A DNA stretch of 64,000 nucleotides from Oscillospiraceae bacterium (GTDB lineage Bacteria > Bacillota > Clostridia > Oscillospirales > Ruminococcaceae). Location of the stretch: contig WRKZ01000002.1 of the NCBI GenBank assembly GCA_009777835.1, forward strand, positions 17,909 to 81,908, read 5' to 3'. Below, in pieces: positions 56,237 to 64,000 of this stretch; the first letter of the stretch is position 1; the number at the start of each line of letters is the position of its first letter. A model generated the notes under the pieces. It made no database searches. It was not told where the DNA came from and saw nothing but the letters and a program-made list of their open reading frames with translations. The translations under genes and the position numbers were made by a program.

Positions 56237-57427
56237 ATGGCTAAAGCAAAAACACTCAAAATAGCACCGACTAAAGCGGTAGGCGAAGAAAGGCAGAAGG
56301 CGTTAGCGTCGGCGATAGCGCAAATCGAAAAAGATTTCGGTGAAGGCGCGGTAATGTTTATGAACTCTAAAGCGAAAATGAACGTGGAATCAACCCCGAC
56401 AGGTTCGCTCAATCTTGACCTTGCACTGGGAATCGGCGGATTGCCGCGAGGACGAATCATAGAAATATACGGGCAGGAATCCGGGGGGAAAACCACCGTT
56501 TCGCTCCATGCAATCGCCGAAGCGCAAAAGTTGGGCGGAACAGCGGCATTCGTGGATGTGGAACACGCACTTGACCCGGTTTATGCGAAGAAACTCGGTG
56601 TAAATGTGGACGAACTCATTGTGTCACAGCCGGACACCGGTGAACAAGCACTCGAAATCATGGAGCGGCTTGTGCGTTCGGGGGCGATTGATGTAATCGT
56701 ACTCGACTCGGTTGCGGCGATGGTGACGCGTGCGGAAATCGAGGGTGAAATGGGGGATTCTCACGTTGGACAGCAGGCGCGGCTTATGTCGGCGGCTATG
56801 CGGAAGCTTACCAGTATCATCTCGAAAACCGGGACTGCGGCGATTTTTATCAATCAGGTGCGGGAGAAAATCGGCGGCTACGGAAATCCCGAAACTACAC
56901 CGGGCGGTCGTGCGTTGAAATTTTATGCGTCGGTGCGAATCCAGGTGAGCAAGTCCAGCGATAAAATCATGAACGGAAGCGAACAAATCGGGGTGCGGAC
57001 CAGGTGTAAAGTTGTCAAAAACAAGGTTGCACCGCCGTTCAAGACTTGTGAGTTCGATATGATATATGGTTTGGGCATTTCGAAGGTCGGGGAAATCCTC
57101 GACTTAGGTGTGGATTTGGAAATCGCCAAGAAAAGCGGGGCGTGGTTCTATTACGGTGATATGCGGCTGGGTCAGGGGCGCGAGAACGCAAAACAATACC
57201 TGCTTGACAATCGGGATTTGATGGAGGAAATCGAGACGCGAATTCGCGAGAAGTCGGACGAGGTTGAAATGGAGGAAGAACCGGGCGAGGATTCTCCGGT
57301 GGTTGATGTTTCGTCGGCTTCTGTGCCGGAACCCCCTGCGAAAAAAACGGCAAAGAAATCGAAAAAGGCGGCTATACTTATAGAAGGCGAAGAAGATTTC
57401 GAGGAGTTTTCTCCCGATGAGTTGTAG
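56237..57427 (+). CDS. recA: Recombinase RecA
   Basis: [74 protein letters not shown]. Confidence 0.98.
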   Translation: MAKAKTLKIAPTKAVGEERQKALASAIAQIEKDFGEGAVMFMNSKAKMNVESTPTGSLNLDLALGIGGLPRGRIIEIYGQESGGKTTVSLHAIAEAQKLGGTAAFVDVEHALDPVYAKKLGVNVDELIVSQPDTGEQALEIMERLVRSGAIDVIVLDSVAAMVTRAEIEGEMGDSHVGQQARLMSAAMRKLTSIISKTGTAAIFINQVREKIGGYGNPETTPGGRALKFYASVRIQVSKSSDKIMNGSEQIGVRTRCKVVKNKVAPPFKTCEFDMIYGLGISKVGEILDLGVDLEIAKKSGAWFYYGDMRLGQGRENAKQYLLDNRDLMEEIETRIREKSDEVEMEEEPGEDSPVVDVSSASVPEPPAKKTAKKSKKAAILIEGEEDFEEFSPDEL

Positions 57428-57441
57428 GAGGGTTATTCTCC

Positions 57442-58845
57442 ATGATTAATACAAACACACCGAAAATCGGGCTGGTCTCATTGGGATGCCCCAAGAATCA
57501 GTGCGATGCCGAGTTAATGCTCGCCGCAATCGCGAAGGCGGGATATAAATTAGTCGCCGAACCGGGACTTGCCGATGTCGTAATCATCAACACCTGCGGA
57601 TTTATTCAATCGGCTAAAGAAGAAGCGATTGAGGAAATCTTTGAGGCGATTTCCCGCAAGAACGACGGGATTAACAAGAAAATCATTGTTACCGGTTGCC
57701 TTTCTGAGCGATATAAACAGCAATTAGCCGATGAATTCCCCGAAGTTGACGGAGTCCTCGGTATCGGAAAAAATGCCGACATTGTGAAAGTTATCGAATC
57801 GGTACTTCTTAAAGGGCATCAAGTTTGTGAGTTCGGTGACGTTTCGGGGCATAGTATGGAGGGTGAACGCCTGCTCACGACCCTCCCGCATTATGCGTAT
57901 CTGCGAATAGCGGACGGTTGCGACAATCGTTGTACCTACTGTGCGATTCCGTTGTTCCGCGGCGGTTTCCGTTCCCGCACAATCGAAAACATAGCGGAAG
58001 AAGCCGAAAACCTCGCCCGGGATGGCGTACGGGAGCTTATTCTTGTGGCGCAGGACGTGACAAATTACGGAAGTGATTTGTACGGTAAAATCGAATTAGC
58101 GAAATTATTGAAACGGCTGACCGAAATCGACAAAATAAAGTGGATTCGTCTGTTATACTGTTATCCACATCGAATAGCTTCCCTGCCGGAACTGGTGGAA
58201 GTCATTCGTGATGAGGAGAAAATCGTCAAGTACTTAGACCTGCCGATTCAGCATTGCAACAGCGAAATCCTGAAAAATATGAACAGAGTCGGAAGTGGTT
58301 CGGAGTTGGCGGAATTAATGGACAAGCTTCGCCGTGAAATTCCCGGGATAGTACTGCGGACAACCCTTTTAACAGGATTCCCCGGTGAAACCGAAGAACA
58401 ATTTACCGAATTGGCGGAGTTTGCGCATAAAATCCGGTTTGAACATCTGGGGTGTTTTGCTTATTCGCCGGAAGAAGGTACGGCAGCCGCTGAAATGCCC
58501 GACCAAGTCGATGATGATGTGAAGGCGCGCCGTAAAGAAGTTATTGAGGAACAGCAGGCAATTCGGGTGGGTGAATGGCTGGATTCTCTCATAGACGGTG
58601 AGTTTGAGGTGGTTGTCGAGGGATTCGACCGTTATCTCGGTTTTGATGAAGAAGTCCCTGATGAATCACAGACGCAAAAAGGCAAAAGCGGGGTTTATTT
58701 CGGGAGGACGTATATGCAAGCCCCCGAAATCGACGGAATGGTTTATTTCACGGTTGAAACAGATAAAAAACCTGTAATCGGGGAGTTCGTGAGGGTGAAA
58801 ATCACCGACGTTCTCGATAATAACCTGATAGGAGTGATGCTGTAA
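57442..58845 (+). CDS. rimO: Ribosomal protein S12 methylthiotransferase RimO
   Basis: IGLVSLGCPKNQCDAELML, RIADGCDNRCTYCAIPLFRGGFRSR. Confidence 0.97.
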   Translation: MINTNTPKIGLVSLGCPKNQCDAELMLAAIAKAGYKLVAEPGLADVVIINTCGFIQSAKEEAIEEIFEAISRKNDGINKKIIVTGCLSERYKQQLADEFPEVDGVLGIGKNADIVKVIESVLLKGHQVCEFGDVSGHSMEGERLLTTLPHYAYLRIADGCDNRCTYCAIPLFRGGFRSRTIENIAEEAENLARDGVRELILVAQDVTNYGSDLYGKIELAKLLKRLTEIDKIKWIRLLYCYPHRIASLPELVEVIRDEEKIVKYLDLPIQHCNSEILKNMNRVGSGSELAELMDKLRREIPGIVLRTTLLTGFPGETEEQFTELAEFAHKIRFEHLGCFAYSPEEGTAAAEMPDQVDDDVKARRKEVIEEQQAIRVGEWLDSLIDGEFEVVVEGFDRYLGFDEEVPDESQTQKGKSGVYFGRTYMQAPEIDGMVYFTVETDKKPVIGEFVRVKITDVLDNNLIGVML

Positions 58846-59495
58846 TGAATCTTGCTAATAAACTCACCGTGTTTCGGGTTATACTGGTACCTGTTTTCGT
58901 TGCTTTCCTGTCGATTAGTGCAATCCCTCACAATTTGGCGATTGCGTTGGGGGTTTTCGTAGTGGCGAGCCTTACCGATTTCGCCGACGGCTATATAGCG
59001 CGGAGTCGTAATATGATTACGGAGTTCGGTAAGTTCATAGACCCGATTGCCGATAAAATCCTGGTTAATGCGGCGTTGGTCTGTTTTGCGGGGTTGGGTT
59101 GGATTCAAGCCTGGACGATTGCGGCGATTCTCGCGCGGGATTCAATCGTTTCGGCGGTGAGACTGGCGGCGGTTCAAAGTAAAGAAAAGGTGGTGATTCC
59201 CGCACGGGCTTCCGGTAAGGTGAAGACGGCGGTTACTATGCTTTCCCTTTGCGGAATCATGCTCCTGTGGATTTTAGCCGATTACGGTGTAATCACCTAT
59301 CATCAACAGATTTTCGTAAATCCCGATGGTTTTTCGGCGGCTTTTTCAGAGTTGACAATCAATGACCCCGGTTTGATTCTTCGGCCGGTCGGAAACGCGG
59401 CTATGTACGTCTGTGTTGCCCTGACACTGTATTCGGGCATGCAATATGTGTGGGATTCCCGCAAAATCCTGGCAAAAATCCTGAAAGATAATTGA
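58845..59495 (+). CDS. pgsA: CDP-diacylglycerol--glycerol-3-phosphate 3-phosphatidyltransferase
   Basis: NLANKLTVFRVILVPVFV, SLTDFADGYIARSRNMITEFGKFIDPIADKILV. Confidence 0.95.
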   Translation: MNLANKLTVFRVILVPVFVAFLSISAIPHNLAIALGVFVVASLTDFADGYIARSRNMITEFGKFIDPIADKILVNAALVCFAGLGWIQAWTIAAILARDSIVSAVRLAAVQSKEKVVIPARASGKVKTAVTMLSLCGIMLLWILADYGVITYHQQIFVNPDGFSAAFSELTINDPGLILRPVGNAAMYVCVALTLYSGMQYVWDSRKILAKILKDN

Positions 59496-59557
59496 AATTT
59501 AGGAATTAATAAGAAGCTATATGAATACGGCTTCTGAGAAAGTATTAGGAGGTCACT

Positions 59558-61015
59558 ATGAATCTATTCTGTACCCAATGCGGAACTAAACTGGGGGAGG
59601 GTTCTATCTTCTGCACCCAATGCGGGACTAAACTATCCCCGCCGATTTCCGAGCCGCCCTTCGGTGAAATCGCCGCACCCATTACCGTTGCGGAGGCGTT
59701 ACCGGTTGTCGAAATCGCGCTTCCGCCGATAGTCACACAAGAAGAAAGCGTAACCCTCCCCGAACCGGAATTGTTTTCGTTTGCTCCGCCGGCTTCTTCT
59801 TCTTCTTCTTCTTTACCTCAAGAATCTGCGCCGCCGTTTGTTCCCGCCGCCTCCGAAGCAAATGAATCTGATTTAGTCGGTGTGACCGAGCCGGTCTTTG
59901 CAGGGGTGCCTGATTTGCCTTATTCACCCGATTCGCCCGGTTTGTCGGATTCAACCGATTCAATAGAAGTCGTGACTTCACAAGAGGTTATGCAGGTGGA
60001 GAAACCATCTAAGCCACCTCAATCCAAAGGCACGAAGATTCTCATTGCGATTGCATCGGTTTTGATTTCGGTGGTACTGTTTGCGGCGGCGACTGCGGGA
60101 CAGTCGTGGTTTATTCTGCAAAACAGCATAAAGAATCAGACGGTGGGGGCGATGGCACGTGCCGCAATCAACTCGGTCGATTTGGCAGAGTTCCCCATAT
60201 TCGATTATGTGAACGCCGACGATTTCATTGAACAGCTTCACGAGGGGGTGCGGGGCAATTTCACCGGGGAAGAAGTCTTGTATCAAGCGATTTACAATTC
60301 AATCGACGATTATTATAAGCAGGAAGCAGGCATCGAAGAGAAAGATATAATCGCACTGCTTGAACAGGAAGAGTTCTTGAATTTCCTCGGCAACGTCGTT
60401 GACGGTGGCGTGGATTACTTCCTGGGTGGGAACGACAGCAAAATCGTCAGCACGAGAGAGGTGCGTAACCTGCTTCAAAACAACAAGAATAAAGACTTGA
60501 TTCGGGATATAACGGGTTGGCGGCTCGATGATGAACGTGATGTCGCCGATATCGAGAACTTCCTCAAAAACAGCGGACTGGAAGACTTGACCTGGGGTTC
60601 GGCGGTAGGGAATTCTTCCAACACCGGGACGGTTCGTAATTTCCTGGCGTTCGGCAGCGGAATGTTGATGATTGTACTCATCGCTGTCGTTTTTGTGGGA
60701 TTCGTCGCGTTACTGCTGTTCCTGAACCGCCGCCGCATGACTAATTCGTTGATGTATGCGGGGATTCCGCTGTGTGTTTCCGGCGGAGTTGTCGTTGCCG
60801 CATCTATCCTTGCGAATATGGTGTTCGGGTGGCTCGGCGACGGACTGGGCATCGGCGGCTCGGTGGTGCGTGCGATTAGAAATGCGTTCACATCCGGGGT
60901 CGGAACCAATATGATTGTTTGCGGGACGATTGTGTTCGGGGTGGGTGCAGTCGCAATCGGTGTGAAGGTCGTGATTTCATTGGCGCAACGTAAAAAAATG
61001 CGAGATTCTGCTTGA
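59558..61015 (+). CDS. Double zinc-ribbon membrane protein
   Basis: FCTQCGTKLGEGSIFCTQCGTKL; several TM segments. Confidence 0.85.
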   Translation: MNLFCTQCGTKLGEGSIFCTQCGTKLSPPISEPPFGEIAAPITVAEALPVVEIALPPIVTQEESVTLPEPELFSFAPPASSSSSSLPQESAPPFVPAASEANESDLVGVTEPVFAGVPDLPYSPDSPGLSDSTDSIEVVTSQEVMQVEKPSKPPQSKGTKILIAIASVLISVVLFAAATAGQSWFILQNSIKNQTVGAMARAAINSVDLAEFPIFDYVNADDFIEQLHEGVRGNFTGEEVLYQAIYNSIDDYYKQEAGIEEKDIIALLEQEEFLNFLGNVVDGGVDYFLGGNDSKIVSTREVRNLLQNNKNKDLIRDITGWRLDDERDVADIENFLKNSGLEDLTWGSAVGNSSNTGTVRNFLAFGSGMLMIVLIAVVFVGFVALLLFLNRRRMTNSLMYAGIPLCVSGGVVVAASILANMVFGWLGDGLGIGGSVVRAIRNAFTSGVGTNMIVCGTIVFGVGAVAIGVKVVISLAQRKKMRDSA

Positions 61016-61042
61016 CAGAATCTCGCGAATACAACAATAACC

Positions 61043-61131
61043 AAAAGAAATAGCCGCCCCACTCCCACAGTGAACGGCTATTTTTAAGTCCGGGAATTGA
61101 GGGTGACCGCTTACACGGTATGCCCTCGTCT
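61043..61131 (-). ncRNA. Candidate orphan small RNA (~90 nt)
   Basis: Minus-strand TTGACA-17-TATTAT (61138-61166), hairpin GAGGGCATACCGTGTAAGCGGTCACCCTC, then GC-rich hairpin AAATAGCCG...CGGCTATTT with TTTCTTTT tail. Confidence 0.5.
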
Positions 61132-61207
61132 TTTACTATAATATCATGATTCTTCGGGGGTGTCAAGTCTTTTCATAAAAACTTTTCAAAAAAATCATGA
61201 AAAAAAC

Positions 61208-61234
61208 TAAAGTTTCGTCAAAACTGTCCGATAA
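61208..61234 (+). promoter_or_regulatory. Sigma-28 promoter for flagellin
   Basis: TAAA-15 nt-TCCGATAA. Confidence 0.8.
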
Positions 61235-61349
61235 CATTATCAGTGAGGGTGAAACGGCGGCAGTGCACACCGCTTTTTGCCTGAACTAATAATAATTTTA
61301 CAACTCTTCGGGAAGGAATCCGGAAGAGCAATTCAAGGAGGAAATTAAC

Positions 61350-63962
61350 ATGGCAATGGTAATCCAAAACAACCTGAACGCAATTTCCGCTAATAACAAA
61401 TTAGCAGTAAACGTTGCAGGAACAGCGAAATCTACCGAAAAACTCTCCAGCGGTTTCAGAATTAACCGTGCGGGAGACGACGCAGCAGGCCTCGCTATCA
61501 GCGAAAAAATGCGCGCACAACTCCGCGGACTCGGTCAGGCGATTCGTAACGCCAATGACGGAATCTCGCTCGTTCAAACCGCTGAAGGCGCGTTGGACGA
61601 AACCCACGCAATGCTCAAACGCCTGAAAGAACTCAGCGTTCAAGCAGGTAACGAAACCTACACCGATGAAGAACGTAAATACATGCAGGACGAAATCAAC
61701 GCGATTCTCGAAGAAATCGACAGAATCTCGATTGCTACCGATTTCAACGGAATCAAACTGCTTGACGGTTCTTTGAGTGGCCGTGCTGCCGGAACTTCCG
61801 ATGCAGGACACCTCTACTCGGTTCTTTTGACCAACATCGGCAATACTACCGGCCCCGACACCGTTAACCTCGGTGGTGAAAACCTCACCCTTGAAGGCGC
61901 GGTTATCGCTTCTAACGTTACCGGTGTTACCGTTAACTTCAACGGCGGAAACGCTACCAGAGGCGGCGAAGGTGCTGAATGGTCGGCTGACGGCAAAACA
62001 ATCAACATCAGCTTGGTTGAAGGCCAAAACTACACCCAACTTCAATTGAACGATATCATTGCTAAAGCTACCCAAGCTAAAGGCGGCGCGCAAGAAAACG
62101 TTCCCGCTGAAGTAAGCATTACCCTTGCTAAAGGCGTAAGCTCTTTCTCCTTTACTGCCGACGCTTCCTTCACCACCGTTACCAGCCAATTGGCTAAAAC
62201 GGCTGTAGATGCAGGAAACCTTGCACCTTACCTCATCAACAACGGTACCAAAGCTACCGAAGGTTACGCTGATACCATTCGTTTGATTGCCAACAACTTC
62301 GGTTCTGATACCAGAAGCCTCACCATCCTCACTACCGCTGACGCAGGTAAAGAAGGTGTTGAACGTGTTGGTGTCAACAATGAAGACCGCGGAATCAAAG
62401 ACGGCGACTTCGTTCTGAAACTGTCTACCAACGTTGAATACACTGCAAGAGATATCGAAAAACTCTTAGCTGAAGCAGGTTTGGATTACACTGTAGAACT
62501 CACTTCTGCGGCTACTCCCGATGCTGACGTTGTTTTCCGTGCAAGCACCCTCGTTTCCGAAGTTGCTCCGGAAGAAGTAGTTATACCTAACACCGATGTA
62601 TCTGATGCGGCTGATAAGTTCATTGACGATTTAAACGGACTTCTCGTAGCAGGACTTACAACGGCAGGTTCCGGTAATGACCTTACTGCGGCTAACTTAG
62701 GCGATATTTCCGCTCTTGTTGCTGATTTGACCGACCTTCTCGGTGATGCTGACGGTACTGCCCTTGCTAATGCTCTTACCTCCGCTTTCGTTGATGCTGT
62801 AAACGCGGCTATCGAAGAAATCGATGACGAATCTTGGGCTAGCGGCAATCTTGTTCCGACCACTAATTCTGACATTGAGTTAATCGCAGGCAAATTGGCT
62901 GAAAACGAAGCGTTCGCAACCGCTGTTGCAACCGCTGTTGCTACCGCTGATGCAAACTACGTTGCTCCCGACCCGGATCCGGTTCGTGCAGGATTAGTTC
63001 AAGACGTTGCTGATGCTCAAGCAAGAGTTGATGCTATTACTAGCGGTACTGACCCGTCTACTTTAACTGCAGGATTGCAGAGCGATTTGGATGATGCGAT
63101 TAACGATATTAAAGCGATTTTCTCTTCTGCGGCTGATGTAGCTTCGGTACTTCCCGGAACAGCTGGCGGCGGTGCTGCTGCTACTGCTCGGGGTGCTTTC
63201 GCGACTGCTATAGATAATGCTACTTCGGCTCAAGATATTTTGGATGCGATTGATGCTTTAGATATAGGTATTGGTTCTACTGATGGTGCTGACTGGTTAG
63301 CGGGTGCAGGTGCGTCTTTAGTGGCGGCTGTTACTGATGCTGAAGAAGCTCTTGCGTTAAATGCACAGGCTATCGCTGATTTCAATGACCCGACTGCTTT
63401 AACCACTGCTCAAGATGCTCTTGCTGCGGCTCAAGATGCTCTTGCTAATTACGTTCCGGGTGCTGACCCTGATGCTCCTGTTGAAGTAGTTGCTCCTTTC
63501 GCTCTTGTACTGAACCTCGAAAACGGTGCGGGCGTTGGTGCTGACGTTACCCTCGGCGTAGGCAAAGGGTTGACCTTCCAAATCGGTGCTAACAATGCAA
63601 CCGAACAACGCGTTACCCTGTTCATCGATAACATGGGCGTTGACGCACTCGGACTGAGAAACTTTGACGTTTCCACTCGTGAAAAAGCGGGCGCGTCGAA
63701 CGACCTCGTAACCGCGGCAATCACGAAAGTTTCTGCACAACGTGCGGCACTCGGTGCAATGCAGAATCGTCTTGAGCATACGGTTAACTCGCTCACGACA
63801 ACTCACGAAAACCTCACCGCGGCTGAATCTCAAATCAGAGATACAGACATGGCGAAAGAAATGGTTGAATACACCAAGTTCAACATTCTGCAACAGGCTG
63901 CTCAAGCTATGTTGGCACAAGCTAACCAAGCTCCGCAAGCTATTCTGCAGTTACTGCGGTAA
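61350..63962 (+). CDS. Flagellin with very large central variable domain
   Basis: N-term MAMVIQNNLNAISANNKL...LSSGFRINRAGDDAAGLAISEKMRAQ; C-term LGAMQNRLEHTVNSL...QAMLAQANQAPQAILQLLR. Confidence 0.96.
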   Translation: MAMVIQNNLNAISANNKLAVNVAGTAKSTEKLSSGFRINRAGDDAAGLAISEKMRAQLRGLGQAIRNANDGISLVQTAEGALDETHAMLKRLKELSVQAGNETYTDEERKYMQDEINAILEEIDRISIATDFNGIKLLDGSLSGRAAGTSDAGHLYSVLLTNIGNTTGPDTVNLGGENLTLEGAVIASNVTGVTVNFNGGNATRGGEGAEWSADGKTINISLVEGQNYTQLQLNDIIAKATQAKGGAQENVPAEVSITLAKGVSSFSFTADASFTTVTSQLAKTAVDAGNLAPYLINNGTKATEGYADTIRLIANNFGSDTRSLTILTTADAGKEGVERVGVNNEDRGIKDGDFVLKLSTNVEYTARDIEKLLAEAGLDYTVELTSAATPDADVVFRASTLVSEVAPEEVVIPNTDVSDAADKFIDDLNGLLVAGLTTAGSGNDLTAANLGDISALVADLTDLLGDADGTALANALTSAFVDAVNAAIEEIDDESWASGNLVPTTNSDIELIAGKLAENEAFATAVATAVATADANYVAPDPDPVRAGLVQDVADAQARVDAITSGTDPSTLTAGLQSDLDDAINDIKAIFSSAADVASVLPGTAGGGAAATARGAFATAIDNATSAQDILDAIDALDIGIGSTDGADWLAGAGASLVAAVTDAEEALALNAQAIADFNDPTALTTAQDALAAAQDALANYVPGADPDAPVEVVAPFALVLNLENGAGVGADVTLGVGKGLTFQIGANNATEQRVTLFIDNMGVDALGLRNFDVSTREKAGASNDLVTAAITKVSAQRAALGAMQNRLEHTVNSLTTTHENLTAAESQIRDTDMAKEMVEYTKFNILQQAAQAMLAQANQAPQAILQLLR

Positions 63963-64000
63963 ACCTAAACAGATTTTGACGAATATAATCCCCCTGCGTT

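Noticed and set aside
61401-62189. 262-aa antisense ORF opposite the flagellin N-terminal region
   Set aside because: Shadow ORF of strongly biased codon usage; no RBS or homology-like motifs.
61350-63962. Flagellin as a diversity-generating retroelement target
   Set aside because: No reverse transcriptase, template repeat or adenine-biased variable repeat seen in the window.
1-64000. tRNA, rRNA, tmRNA, SRP RNA, prophage or transposase
   Set aside because: None recognised on reading either strand; a covariance-model and HMM scan would be needed to exclude them formally.

Overview
The window covers an origin-proximal chromosomal region of a flagellated Firmicutes-type bacterium; the Oscillospiraceae/Clostridia-like assignment is inference from gene content. 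It contains dnaA-dnaN-S4-recF-remB(DUF370)-gyrB with an oriC-like dnaA/dnaN spacer. Around it lie tgt-nadC-nadB, hflX, serS, an ABC operon interrupted by a HicAB module, a very large YfhO protein, coaX, mfd, an xpaC/telA pair, mnmG, a ParB/Noc protein, rsmG, rlmB, bactofilin, prmC, recA-rimO-pgsA and a large flagellin. No transposase, integrase, phage, CRISPR, rRNA or tRNA was recognised. The most unusual signals are: (1) a dispersed palindromic element sitting in frame inside nadB, mfd and a BaiN/HI0933-like flavoprotein gene, resembling Rickettsia palindromic elements, plus two further small element families, one in frame in rsmG; (2) a HicAB module flanked by a perfect 22-bp direct repeat inside an ABC operon; (3) a P-type-ATPase-like pseudoenzyme with a degenerate DKTGT motif and a long N-terminal extension; (4) a five-member, two-locus family of ~60-aa proteins; (5) an unknown protein behind a perfect sigma-28 promoter; (6) a candidate orphan small RNA next to the flagellin gene; (7) three parS-like sites and an oriC with a DnaA-trio-like tract. 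All calls are from reading the sequence and the supplied ORF track; no database search was run.
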